DNA from: Rhodospirillales bacterium
GTDB taxonomy: Bacteria > Pseudomonadota > Alphaproteobacteria > Rhodospirillales > WMHbin7
Length of the DNA stretch: 64,000 nt
Direction: 5' to 3'
Assembly: GCA_016215555.1 (NCBI GenBank)
Contig: JACRJC010000063.1
Coordinates: 1 to 64,000, forward strand
The notes below the pieces were generated by a model. That model saw only the letters and a program-made list of their open reading frames with translations, was not told the origin of the DNA and ran no database searches. Each line of letters starts with the position of its first letter. The first letter of the stretch is position 1. Positions 47,447 through 55,523 of the stretch are shown piece by piece. A program made the position numbers and the translations under genes.

Positions 47447-48061
47447 TTACTTGACGAGTGATAAATATTCGGCGATTTGCGCCTTTTCCTTGTCGTTGAC
47501 CAGGTGCATGACCGGCTGCATCGAGTCTGCAAGGCCGTTGGCCCTGGCCTTCGAACCGATATCCTTCATCTGGGTCAGAAGATAGGTTTTGTCCTGTCCG
47601 GCCAGGAAAGGATAGGTCTTCATGAGGGGCTTCATGCCCTCCTTGCCATGGCAGGCGATGCAGGTTTTGGTCAGGTAAAGCGCCTTGCCGGGCAGGGTTT
47701 TAGCGGGAGGAGCGCCCTGGGAATCCCATTTCAGCGACGCCAGATAGCTTGTCAGCGCCTTCATTTCGTCGTCCTTCAGCTCGTCGATGACCGGTTTCAT
47801 GGTATCGACGATCTGGCCGTTCTTGCGTGCTCCCGATTTCACGTCTTTCAACTGCTGCAGCATGTAATCGGCGTTCTGCCCTGCCAGTTTTGGATACCCT
47901 TTTTCGAGCGGGGTTTTGGCATCTTCGCCGTGACAGGCCGTGCATCCTTTGTCTTCATACAGGGCCTTGCCGTCGGCAGCGGCGGCAAGAGAAGGAAAAA
48001 CAAAAACCGAAAGCGCCAAACCAAAGGCAGAAAGCTTATTTTTGGAACCATCAAACGGCAT
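47447..48061 (-). CDS. Dihaem cytochrome c4-like protein, NosC-type electron carrier
   Basis: The 204-residue protein has a signal peptide (GLALSVFVFPSLAAAADG) and two haem c motifs, CTACH and CIACH, with PKLAGQNADYMLQQLKDVKS and PFLAGQDKTYLLTQMKDIGS repeating the c4 core. It follows nosZ across a strong terminator-like hairpin and is likely a periplasmic donor to the CuA site. Which of the two cytochromes corresponds to NosC1 or NosC2 is not clear. Confidence 0.88.
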   Translation of the reverse strand: MPFDGSKNKLSAFGLALSVFVFPSLAAAADGKALYEDKGCTACHGEDAKTPLEKGYPKLAGQNADYMLQQLKDVKSGARKNGQIVDTMKPVIDELKDDEMKALTSYLASLKWDSQGAPPAKTLPGKALYLTKTCIACHGKEGMKPLMKTYPFLAGQDKTYLLTQMKDIGSKARANGLADSMQPVMHLVNDKEKAQIAEYLSLVK

Positions 48062-48081
48062 GTCGCACCTCGAGAAAAAGT

Positions 48082-48113
48082 CCGGGGGCGGGGGGAGTGT
48101 GCCCCGCCCCCGG
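48082..48113 (-). terminator. Intrinsic terminator/attenuator directly after nosZ
   Basis: On the minus strand CCGGGGGCGGGG (48113-48102) and CCCCGCCCCCGG (48093-48082) form a perfect 12-bp stem with an 8-base loop, followed by ACTTTTTC. It sits 13 bases after the nosZ stop and 20 before the next gene. The strong GC stem and T-run should end most nosZ transcripts and leave reduced read-through into the accessory genes. Confidence 0.85.
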
Positions 48114-48126
48114 CAGCTGGGGGTTC

Positions 48127-50427
48127 TTACTTCTGCACCTTCTTGGCGCCATTCTGCTCCAGATGGGTCTTGGCACGCAGGCCGATGTCGGCCGCCTTAA
48201 CCTGGTACTGGAACCATTGTTCGGCCCAAAGCATGGCGTTGTTCCAATCCTGCTTCTTCGCGAACTCTTCCGACTTCTCCTTGGAAGACTTGGCAAAGTT
48301 GAGCTGATCGGTCGCGTCTTCGACCAGGGCCACCGCTTGCGGGAAGTCCTTGAAGTTGACGCTGGTGATGTAACCAACAACGCCGTCGATCACGCCTTGC
48401 GTGTCGATGTTGGCCTTAACGCGGGCGTCGTAATCGGCCTTGGTGTAGTTGACGCCTGCCTTTCCGGCCGCGGCAGCGCCGCCCTTGTAGTTGGCAGGCT
48501 TGACCAGGAGGTAGCCTTCCATCTCAAGGTGCAGCGCCGAGCAGAACTCGGTGCAGTAGTAGGGATAGACGCCGGCCTTGTTGGCCTTGAAAGTGGCCGT
48601 TACCGTTTTGCCGGGTTCGAGCGAAAGGTTCACGTTGTGCTTGGACACCGCGAAGCCGTGGGTTTCGTCCTCGGCGCGTTCGAGATTGGTGAAGTGGACG
48701 GTGATTTCGTCACCTTCGTTGGCCTCGATGATTTCGGGCGTGATGTGCGAACGGATGACCGTGCCGAACACCTCGACCTTGCCGGGTTTCTTGTCGGTAT
48801 GCTCGCTGCCTGCGCGCACCGCGAACGGGCTCTTCTCGTCCGTGCGGCTATTGGTGCCCGAAGGATAGCGGATGCTGGGCTTCAGCCGGTCGGTGGAGAT
48901 GGCGACCGCGTAGTGCGGCTCGCCCAACGGCAACGGCATGTCGTACAGAAGCTGCATCTTGTCGCCGCTGATGTCGATCAACTGATGGTTCTGCGGATGC
49001 AGGGGGCCAACCGGAGCGAAACGGTCGATGGCCAGCTTGTTCAGAGCCACCAGATACTTGCCCTTGGGATGGGCGGTGTCGCCTTCCATGGTCATCAAGT
49101 GGCCGATGTTATAATGCACCGACAGCTTGTCGAGAACCTTGCCTTCGCAGTAATCCCACTTGGTCACCTGCGAATCGACGTAGATCGAGGTATAGGCGAC
49201 GCAGGACTTCGAGTCGTACTGGGTGTGCAGCGGTCCCAGGCCGACTTCGACCTGCTTGTGGACGGCCGCCGCAAGGTCGATGATCGGCACGCCGTAATCG
49301 TCCTTGCCCGAATACTTCCCGGCCTTGATGGCGGCCTGGATCTTCTCGAAGCTGTAGACGGTGGCATGGGTGTCCAGCTTGCCGGCGACGATGATGTACT
49401 TGCCGTCAGGCGTCACGTCGGAACCATGCGGGCTTTTCGGCTCGGGAATCAGGAACAGCACGCCTTCCTTGGCCGCAACGTCCATCGGCAGAACCTTCAT
49501 GCCGTTGATGGTCTTGGTCTTGCCGGCCTTGACAAGTTCCTCGGCCTTCTTCCAGTTGACGACATGCAGGAAATCGACGTCCTTGGCCGAGCAACCGGCT
49601 TCGAAGGGCGGCCGGCCGCGCTCGATACCGCCGACATAGCGCTCGGCGCAGAACGAGTTGGTGAACGACCAGCCGTCGGACGGCCCCTTGCCGAAATCCG
49701 ACAAGTCCTGGCTGTAGGGCGGCAATTCGATGCTGAACGAATTCTCGGGCTCGATGCGGCCCTTGGTGCGGTTGAATTTCCAATAGGTCACCGCGCCGCG
49801 GTACTTCTCATTGAATTGCTCGAGAGGGACGTACTCGCCGCCCAGCGGAGCGGGATACTGCGAGGCCTCGATCACATATTCGGTATTCGGGCTGACGAAG
49901 GCGCCGCCGTGGTCCGACTGCATGATCGGGTTCTTGACGATCTGCTTGGTTTCGAAGTCCTTCAGGTCGATCACGGCGATGCGCGGCGTGTTCTTGTCGT
50001 TGATGAACAGGAACTGGCCGTCGGTGTCGCCGTTTGTTTCAGAAATCGCCGGATGGTGCGTGTCGCCGAACAGAACTTCCCGTCCGTCCACCTTCGAACC
50101 TTCCTGCAAAACCTTCTTCGACTCTTCGTCGAAGCCGTAGCCCTGCCAGGGCTCGGGCGTGAAAACGCCGATATACTTCAGGATGCGCATGGACGGGATG
50201 CCGTAGACGATCACCTGACCGCTCTGGCCGCCGGAACTGAAGACGATGAATTCGTCGTGTTTGCCGGTTGGCGTGTAGGTTTTTGCTGCCGCCATGACGT
50301 CGGCCTCGGTCAAACCGCGCCGCTTCATGACGTCTTGCAGGGTGTCAGCCGACCACGCGCTGCTAGATGCGAACGCGCCAAGGCTGACCGTGGCGAGCAG
50401 TGTCGCCAGGACATGATTCATTCTCAT
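48127..50427 (-). CDS. nosZ: Nitrous oxide reductase, clade II (atypical, Sec-exported)
   Basis: Reduces N2O to N2 in the periplasm. The 766-residue precursor has a Sec signal without twin arginines (VLATLLATVSLGAFASSSAW), which marks clade II. CuZ ligands are in the seven-bladed propeller: DTHHPAISETNGD, MQSDHGG, SPHGSDVTPDGKYI, LDTHATVYSF and GPLHTQYD. The cupredoxin CuA domain has DETHGFAV and CTEFCSALHLEM at 625-636. About 120 residues follow the CuA domain, without a haem motif; a tail there is haem c in some Campylobacterota NosZ but not here. Best relatives are expected in Magnetospirillum-like bacteria. Confidence 0.97.
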   Translation of the reverse strand: MRMNHVLATLLATVSLGAFASSSAWSADTLQDVMKRRGLTEADVMAAAKTYTPTGKHDEFIVFSSGGQSGQVIVYGIPSMRILKYIGVFTPEPWQGYGFDEESKKVLQEGSKVDGREVLFGDTHHPAISETNGDTDGQFLFINDKNTPRIAVIDLKDFETKQIVKNPIMQSDHGGAFVSPNTEYVIEASQYPAPLGGEYVPLEQFNEKYRGAVTYWKFNRTKGRIEPENSFSIELPPYSQDLSDFGKGPSDGWSFTNSFCAERYVGGIERGRPPFEAGCSAKDVDFLHVVNWKKAEELVKAGKTKTINGMKVLPMDVAAKEGVLFLIPEPKSPHGSDVTPDGKYIIVAGKLDTHATVYSFEKIQAAIKAGKYSGKDDYGVPIIDLAAAVHKQVEVGLGPLHTQYDSKSCVAYTSIYVDSQVTKWDYCEGKVLDKLSVHYNIGHLMTMEGDTAHPKGKYLVALNKLAIDRFAPVGPLHPQNHQLIDISGDKMQLLYDMPLPLGEPHYAVAISTDRLKPSIRYPSGTNSRTDEKSPFAVRAGSEHTDKKPGKVEVFGTVIRSHITPEIIEANEGDEITVHFTNLERAEDETHGFAVSKHNVNLSLEPGKTVTATFKANKAGVYPYYCTEFCSALHLEMEGYLLVKPANYKGGAAAAGKAGVNYTKADYDARVKANIDTQGVIDGVVGYITSVNFKDFPQAVALVEDATDQLNFAKSSKEKSEEFAKKQDWNNAMLWAEQWFQYQVKAADIGLRAKTHLEQNGAKKVQK

Positions 50428-50511
50428 AAGCCCACCTCTCTAATTAACTGTTAATCCGGAATATTCTGACCTTCACAACGATGAGCCTAAATTAACAAAA
50501 ATTTTGCGGCC

Positions 50512-50525
50512 TTATCATTTGTCAA
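50512..50525 (-). promoter_or_regulatory. Weak FNR-like half-site upstream of nosZ
   Basis: The minus strand reads TTGACAAATGATAA, 85-98 bases before the nosZ start. The left half (TTGAC) matches the FNR/NnrR half-site and the right half is poor. It also lies between the divergent nosZ and SCO1 genes, in an AT-rich stretch suitable for promoters. Confidence 0.3.
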
Positions 50526-50600
50526 GGAATCGAGGATTTTTTTGGGCCATTCTTCTCTTTGCAACGCCCCGGCCAACCCACCCTCCTCGGAGTCTCGATT

Positions 50601-51185
50601 ATGTCTAAGTTTCGGCGTAACATACTGGGATGGTTGGCTATACTAGGTGTATCCCTCGTGCCGGCGCCTGGGAGGGAGGCCCTTGGCGCCGACGCACCTT
50701 CGATCAGCGGGCGATTCCTACTGAAGGATGACAAAGGTCAAGTTGTCACAGATCAGTCATATTCCGGGAAAATCCGCGTCATGACGTTCGGATACACCTT
50801 TTGCCCGGACATCTGCCCGACGACCCTGTCCACCATGTCCGAAGCCGCGACGAAGCTTGCCGCTCACAAGGACAAAATTGTTTATTTGTTCGTCAGCGTC
50901 GATCCCGAGCGAGATTCCGCCGAGCAGTTGAGAACTTATCTAGAGTCCTTTCCCGGCATTCGCGGCCTGACGGGATCGCCAGCTCTAATCGAGGGCGCCG
51001 CCCGCAATTTCCGGGTCGTCTACGAACGCCAGCCTGCGCCCAAGGACGACCCACAGAGCTATGCCGTCGATCATACGGCGGGCATCTATATCATGGGAGG
51101 TGACGGGCGGTTCCTATCCAAGCTGCCGCATATCGCCCAGCCGGAAGACGTCGTGTCGCGGATCAAGGGATTCCTAAAGCCATGA
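50601..51185 (+). CDS. SCO1/SenC family copper chaperone
   Basis: A 194-residue thioredoxin-fold protein with an N-terminal signal/anchor (ILGWLAILGVSLVPAPGREA), the copper-binding CPDICP motif at about residue 72 and a later histidine in YAVDHTAGIYI, the three ligands of SCO proteins. It probably loads the CuA site of NosZ (or an oxidase). I choose the ATG at 50601 for the CTCGGAGT upstream. It overlaps the next gene by four bases. Confidence 0.9.
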   Translation: MSKFRRNILGWLAILGVSLVPAPGREALGADAPSISGRFLLKDDKGQVVTDQSYSGKIRVMTFGYTFCPDICPTTLSTMSEAATKLAAHKDKIVYLFVSVDPERDSAEQLRTYLESFPGIRGLTGSPALIEGAARNFRVVYERQPAPKDDPQSYAVDHTAGIYIMGGDGRFLSKLPHIAQPEDVVSRIKGFLKP

Positions 51186-51772
51186 ACCGCCGGTCATTCA
51201 TCGCCTGCCTTGCCGCCGCCGGGATAATGGCGCCGGTCGGCATCGCCTCTGCCGCCAAGCGAGGGCACGGGCTGATTTGGCATCCTCAGCCCATGCTTCT
51301 TTCCAACATTGCCTTTCAAGACGCCGCGGGGCTCGAACGTCCCTTGTCGGCTTTCGAGGGAAAGGCCGTCGTCATCAACTTCTGGGCTAGCTGGTGCCTG
51401 CCCTGCGTCGTCGAATTGCCATCCATCGACCGCCTGAAGGCCGCCGCGAACGCGTCGCGCTTCGACATTCTTGCCGTTTCTGTCGATATCAAGGGAAGAC
51501 CGGCTGCCGAGACGGCGTTCCGCCGCTTCGGGATCAAGAATCTTGAGCCGTTCGTCGATGACCGGAAACATGCCGTCGAGAACCTGGCAATTCCTTTTCT
51601 TCCAACGACCCTGTTGATCGACCGCCAGGGCCGGGAAGCCGGCCGCTATCTTGGCGCGGGCGAGTGGGACGGGCCCGAAGCCGGAAGGCTACTTGACATC
51701 CTTTATTCAGGCGAGGCGATGCCGGCCGGCTTTTCCATTCCCAAGTTGGATTCGCCCAAGGTTGCACCCTGA
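51182..51772 (+). CDS. TlpA/ResA-like periplasmic thiol-disulfide reductase
   Basis: The 196-residue protein has an RR-containing signal (NRRSFIACLAAAGIMAPVG), the thioredoxin active site WCLPC in NFWASWCLPCVVELP near residue 78 and the cis-proline in AIPFLPTTLLIDRQG. Proteins of this group keep the CuA cysteines reduced for metallation. It sits between SCO1 and PCu(A)C genes, which supports this role. Confidence 0.88.
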   Translation: MNRRSFIACLAAAGIMAPVGIASAAKRGHGLIWHPQPMLLSNIAFQDAAGLERPLSAFEGKAVVINFWASWCLPCVVELPSIDRLKAAANASRFDILAVSVDIKGRPAAETAFRRFGIKNLEPFVDDRKHAVENLAIPFLPTTLLIDRQGREAGRYLGAGEWDGPEAGRLLDILYSGEAMPAGFSIPKLDSPKVAP

Positions 51773-51811
51773 AGGGCTCCGTCGGCTCTTTTTTGCATAT
51801 GGAGATTTCAC

Positions 51812-52309
51812 ATGCTGCGCAAACTGCTTATGGCAACCACTCTTTGTCTAGCCGCCTTTCCTGCGCTGGCCCTCGACTACAACCTGGGCGGCATCAAGAT
51901 ACAAAGCCCCTGGTCGCGCGCGACGGCGGCTTCGGCTCCATCAGGCATCGCTTATCTGACCATCGTCAACAACGGCGCTTCCGACAGGCTGGTCAAGACG
52001 TCCACCGACGTCAGCCGGACGGCTGAACTGCATACGCATCTCATGGACGGCCAGGTCATGCGCATGCGACATGTGCCGGAGATCGAGGTCGCGGGAGGGG
52101 CGGAAACCAAACTCGCCCCGGGCGGACTGCATGTCATGCTGATCGGCCTGAAAGGCCCCTTGAAGGAGGGCGCGTCGTTTCCCCTCACGCTGACGTTCGA
52201 AAGGGCCGGAACCGTGACCGTCGAGGTCCAGGTGCTGGGTATTGCGGCCAAAGCTCCAGGCGCCGCATCGCCAGCGCCAACGATGGACGTGAAGCACAAG
52301 GGGCACTGA
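51812..52309 (+). CDS. PCu(A)C family periplasmic copper chaperone
   Basis: The 165-residue protein has a signal peptide (LLMATTLCLAAFPALALDYN) and the copper site with the family's H-x10-M-x21-H-x-M spacing: LHTHLMDGQVMRMRHVPE and GGLHVMLIGLK. These proteins hand Cu(I) to CuA sites together with SCO1. The basic, histidine-ending tail (MDVKHKGH) could add copper affinity. It is the last gene of the three-gene copper operon. Confidence 0.93.
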   Translation: MLRKLLMATTLCLAAFPALALDYNLGGIKIQSPWSRATAASAPSGIAYLTIVNNGASDRLVKTSTDVSRTAELHTHLMDGQVMRMRHVPEIEVAGGAETKLAPGGLHVMLIGLKGPLKEGASFPLTLTFERAGTVTVEVQVLGIAAKAPGAASPAPTMDVKHKGH

Positions 52310-52329
52310 ACGTCACTTGAAGGCGTGGA

Positions 52330-53283
52330 TCAGCGCCACGTATTGGCCGCAAGCACGATCAGGGCGGCATAGGCGAACTGGTATTTCGCGGTAGCGGCTA
52401 GCAGCGCGTTGAAGGCAGGACCCCGGGCGCTGGAGGCGAACTGCATGGATAAAAGTATGGCAAACGGCAGCAAGACAAAAGCAAGCGCTCCGCCGTTGGG
52501 GCCAAGCGGCGGTACGGCCAGCGCAATGGGAACGAAAAGGAACAAGCCGTAAAGGATCTTCGAGCGTTTTGGTCCTATCATAATGGCCAGGGTACGCCTG
52601 CCAACCAGCCTATCGGGTTCCAGGTCGCGGTAGTTGTTGGCCATCAGAACGCCAGCGCCAATCAGGCCCAAGGCCAAGCTGACGGAGACGACAGGGCCGG
52701 TCAGGGTTTGCGTTTGCAGATAATAGCTGCCCCCCACGGCGCCAAGACCGAAGAAGGCGACGACGAATATTTCTCCAAGGGGCGTATACGCGATCGGCCT
52801 TGGGCCGAAGGAGTAGGACCAGCCGGTCAGAAGCGAGGTCAAGCCAAGAGCCAGGATCGGCCAGCCTCCGGCGTGGACCAGCAGCATACCAGACAAGACC
52901 GCCAGAACGAAACAGACGGACGCGGCCAACTTGACCTGGCCGGGCGACGCCCAGCCTTGGGCCGTGACGCGTGCCGGTCCCTGACGCATAGGCTGGTCGC
53001 CGCCCTTCAAAAAGTCAGCAACGTCGTTATAGAGATTGGTCCCTGCCTGAATGGCGACGGCGCCGATGAGCGCGGCCAGCGCCACGACGGGATCGACATG
53101 GCCAATGTCGGCCAGGGCCAGCCCGCTCCCCGTCAGCACGGGGGAAACGGCTATGGTCAAGGTTCGCGGCCGCATCGCCTGCCACCAAAGGACGAAGCCT
53201 GTCGGCGCGGCTCCAGAAGGGCTGGCAGGGGAAATATCCTGGGGAGAAGCCTTGGCCTGGCAAGACCCGCTTTCAGTTTTCAC
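52330..53283 (-). CDS. menA: 1,4-dihydroxy-2-naphthoate polyprenyltransferase
   Basis: A membrane prenyltransferase of the UbiA superfamily, 317 residues with about eight helices. The two aspartate motifs are NLYNDVADFLKGGD near residue 83 and NYRDLEPDRLVGRRTLAI near residue 215. The N-terminal FVLWWQAMRPRTLTIAVSPV and the sequence as a whole fit MenA rather than UbiA. It attaches the isoprenoid tail in menaquinone synthesis. It overlaps the menG stop by four bases and is convergent with the copper chaperone gene. Confidence 0.9.
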   Translation of the reverse strand: MKTESGSCQAKASPQDISPASPSGAAPTGFVLWWQAMRPRTLTIAVSPVLTGSGLALADIGHVDPVVALAALIGAVAIQAGTNLYNDVADFLKGGDQPMRQGPARVTAQGWASPGQVKLAASVCFVLAVLSGMLLVHAGGWPILALGLTSLLTGWSYSFGPRPIAYTPLGEIFVVAFFGLGAVGGSYYLQTQTLTGPVVSVSLALGLIGAGVLMANNYRDLEPDRLVGRRTLAIMIGPKRSKILYGLFLFVPIALAVPPLGPNGGALAFVLLPFAILLSMQFASSARGPAFNALLAATAKYQFAYAALIVLAANTWR

Positions 53284-54035
53284 TTCATTCCCTTTCGGGC
53301 CATGTGCAGGCAGGCGACGCCGAAGGTCAGGTTATGCCATTCGACTTGGGTGAATCCTGCATCGGAAAGGTGCCCGGCAAGGGTTTTCTGGTCTGGAAAG
53401 GCCCGGATCGATTCCACCAAATAGGTGTAGGCGGCGGGCTCCTTCGCCACCCACGCCCCAAGCCTTGGAATGATATGAAAGGAGTAGGCGTCGTAGAGGG
53501 GCCGGATCACGGCCCATGGCCTTGAAAATTCAAGACAAAGAAAACGTCCGCCGGGCTTTAGGACTCGCAGGATTTCCGCCAAGGCCCAAGAGAGGCGCGT
53601 GACGTTGCGCAGGCCGAAGGCGATGGTCACGATATCGACTGAACCATCTGGGAAAGGCATGCTCTCCGCGGTTCCTTCGACAAACGAAAGACTTTCAGCA
53701 CCTTTGCGCCGGCGCCCCATGGCCATCATGGCCGGGCTGGGGTCGCAGACCACCACCTCCCTGCCAGGTCCGGACATGGCGATCGCGACGTCTCCGGTTC
53801 CCCCGGCAAGGTCGATGATCTTCTGTCCGGGCTTAGCCTCTGCCGCCCCGACAAGATACCGCTTCCACAGACGGTGGAGGCCGAAGCTCATCATGTCGTT
53901 CATCAAATCGTAGCGCGGAGCGACCGATTCGAACACTTGCCGGATGCGCCGCTCGCGATCTTCGGAAGAAACATTTTCAAAGCCAAATGAAGCGTCAAGA
54001 CTCGTCTTCGCGTCGTGGGGGGGCACTTCAGGCAT
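53280..54035 (-). CDS. menG: Demethylmenaquinone methyltransferase (UbiE/MenG family)
   Basis: A 251-residue C-methyltransferase that finishes menaquinone (and in bifunctional cases ubiquinone). It has the family start FESVAPRYDLMNDMMSFGLH, motif I DLAGGTGDVAIAM, VEGTAESMPFPDGSVDIVTI and the GLRNVTR block. Its pairing with menA in an operon points to menaquinone here; a separate UbiE for ubiquinone may exist elsewhere in the genome. Confidence 0.88.
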   Translation of the reverse strand: MPEVPPHDAKTSLDASFGFENVSSEDRERRIRQVFESVAPRYDLMNDMMSFGLHRLWKRYLVGAAEAKPGQKIIDLAGGTGDVAIAMSGPGREVVVCDPSPAMMAMGRRRKGAESLSFVEGTAESMPFPDGSVDIVTIAFGLRNVTRLSWALAEILRVLKPGGRFLCLEFSRPWAVIRPLYDAYSFHIIPRLGAWVAKEPAAYTYLVESIRAFPDQKTLAGHLSDAGFTQVEWHNLTFGVACLHMARKGMK

Positions 54036-54098
54036 TGAGACAATCGGAAAAAACGAAATGACAGGAACAACGGGAAACGCAAGCCGGGCAAATGGCCC

Positions 54099-54485
54099 TC
54101 ACGCAGAAGGCGGAGCGCGCGCTTGGAAGGGCCGGGCAGGCAGTCCGGGAACCTCGGCCATCGCTACGCGCGAACCTGTCGACAGAGCCTTTCCGTAGGT
54201 AGGCTTTGTGAAGGTCAGGACCGGCGTCATGCCGACGGTCGTCGACGCAGAATGGCAGAGCAGACAGCTTGCGCATGAATTAATATCCCTGCCTGTCGCC
54301 GGAGCGGGAGACGGCGTCTCCATGCTTGTTGGCGACTGGCAAAGGAACTCGGTATTGAAATAGATCCAGGGCCCCTGCGCCCGCATGATCATGTCGGCGG
54401 CAGGAATCTGTATATGCGTGACAAGGCCGCACAGCACAAGCAGGGCCAGAGGAATTCTTCGAAGAATTCCAGGCGCTCCCTTCAT
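54099..54485 (-). CDS. Small exported cysteine-rich hypothetical protein
   Basis: A 128-residue protein with a signal segment (IPLALLVLCGLVTHIQIPAA) and a CASCLLCHSA motif near residue 75, preceded by another cysteine (TEFLCQSP). It resembles small secreted DUF2946-like proteins often found near copper genes, but this is a weak impression. The start is uncertain (ATG 54485 or TTG 54506). It lies upstream of menG on the same strand, 63 bases away. A metal-related or envelope role in N2O respiration can be suspected. Confidence 0.45.
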   Translation of the reverse strand: MKGAPGILRRIPLALLVLCGLVTHIQIPAADMIMRAQGPWIYFNTEFLCQSPTSMETPSPAPATGRDINSCASCLLCHSASTTVGMTPVLTFTKPTYGKALSTGSRVAMAEVPGLPARPFQARAPPSA

Positions 54486-54573
54486 GCTCTGGCTGACCTG
54501 TCTCAAATCTCAGTTCTCCAGCGATTCAGGCAAAACCGGCCAAAGAGGAGTGGCGTGATCAGATGTCACTGGA

Positions 54574-55281
54574 CTACCTGAAGAATTTTATAAAAGGCAC
54601 AAGATGCTTCACCGTCTTGTCGAGAATCAGCATTTTCTCGCGATCCTTCCACTCGATAACCCCTTGCTTCTGGAGCTTCGTAAGCGTACGGGAACAGGAT
54701 TCCGGTGTCACCGAAATAATCTCGGCGATTTCGTTCTTTTGCACCGGAACCCGGATTGAGATAGGAAACCTGTCAAGCTGCCTCTCATCGACCAGCGAAA
54801 GAAGGAAGGTCAGCAGCCTCTCTTCGGAATTTAGCACCGAGAGACGGGCGACGGATTCCTCGAGAAGGAGATTCTCCCGATATGCCGCCATCATGGCCCA
54901 TTGTTGAACTTGCGACGGATTATCGCGGCACCATTCTTCCACAGGGAGATAGCAATAGTCCCCATCACACAGGGCCCACCCCTCGTAGCGGTGACGGCTT
55001 CCGACAAGAGCCCCGCTCCACTCGACGATGTCCCCCGGTCTTCCAAGACGGACAATCGCTCTGCGCCCGTCTCCATGGTGGTGGCGCAAGGCAATCAGGC
55101 CACGCTCGATCCTGTACAGACCGTGGCAGGCGCTTCCGGATGAAAAAATGATGGCATGCCTCTTAAACGCAACATGCCGTCCAAAGGACGCAAAGGGGCA
55201 GATATCTCCGCCTTGTTTTGGAAACAGGAGATTGCCCAGATCTGGACGCAGGCTCTTGACTTCGGTTGCTTGGTGCAACAT
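54574..55281 (-). CDS. Crp/Fnr family transcriptional regulator (Dnr/NnrR-like)
   Basis: The 235-residue protein has an N-terminal cyclic nucleotide-binding-like fold (HAIIFSSGSACHGLYRIERG, PGDIVEWSGAL) and a C-terminal winged helix with VQKNEIAEIISVTPESCSRT, where the E..SR residues are those that read TTGA half-sites. The four-cysteine pattern of O2-sensing FNR is not evident. It is divergent from the hemerythrin-NIT gene, with a perfect FNR-type box between them, so it probably binds there and at nos sites. An NO- or haem-based signal is possible. Confidence 0.85.
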   Translation of the reverse strand: MLHQATEVKSLRPDLGNLLFPKQGGDICPFASFGRHVAFKRHAIIFSSGSACHGLYRIERGLIALRHHHGDGRRAIVRLGRPGDIVEWSGALVGSRHRYEGWALCDGDYCYLPVEEWCRDNPSQVQQWAMMAAYRENLLLEESVARLSVLNSEERLLTFLLSLVDERQLDRFPISIRVPVQKNEIAEIISVTPESCSRTLTKLQKQGVIEWKDREKMLILDKTVKHLVPFIKFFR

Positions 55282-55414
55282 AAAACGCGATTCCCTCCAC
55301 CCTATCCATGCCGACCCGAGGCCGCATCAACCTGTATTCCTTCGTCCCCGCCGCGAAAATGGTTCGGTTGGTTTCTCAACCTGTGAAGCTTATCAGAGCT
55401 CGAAGCGGCTATAA

Positions 55415-55428
55415 TTGACAAAAGTCAA
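55415..55428. promoter_or_regulatory. Perfect FNR/Dnr-type box (TTGAC-N4-GTCAA)
   Basis: TTGACAAAAGTCAA is a perfect 5-4-5 palindrome between the divergent Crp/Fnr regulator gene (starts 55281) and the hemerythrin-NIT sensor gene (starts 55524). It is the canonical operator core of Dnr/NnrR/FNR-type regulators and may serve both genes. Confidence 0.8.
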
Positions 55429-55523
55429 GTTTGCTGAGGTCAAATTACGGGGCGCTGCCGTCGGCAATGTTTCATTTTTCCTGCCATATGCTATATTTCC
55501 ACAAAGTTCATAGGGAATACTCG

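Noticed and set aside
40661-50427. nosR and nosX genes expected beside nosZ
   Set aside because: Searched the whole region; neither an FMN-binding NosR nor an ApbE-like NosX is encoded, in line with a clade II cluster.
47827-50454. An 875-codon open frame on the plus strand opposite nosZ
   Set aside because: It is the mirror of a highly biased GC-rich gene; the product has repeated G-D-V-L-R patterns with no domain, while the minus strand encodes an unmistakable NosZ.
55415-55428. Reading the TTGACA here as a -35 promoter box
   Set aside because: The sequence is a perfect 5-4-5 palindrome between divergent genes, which suits an operator better, and no -10 lies 16-18 bases downstream.
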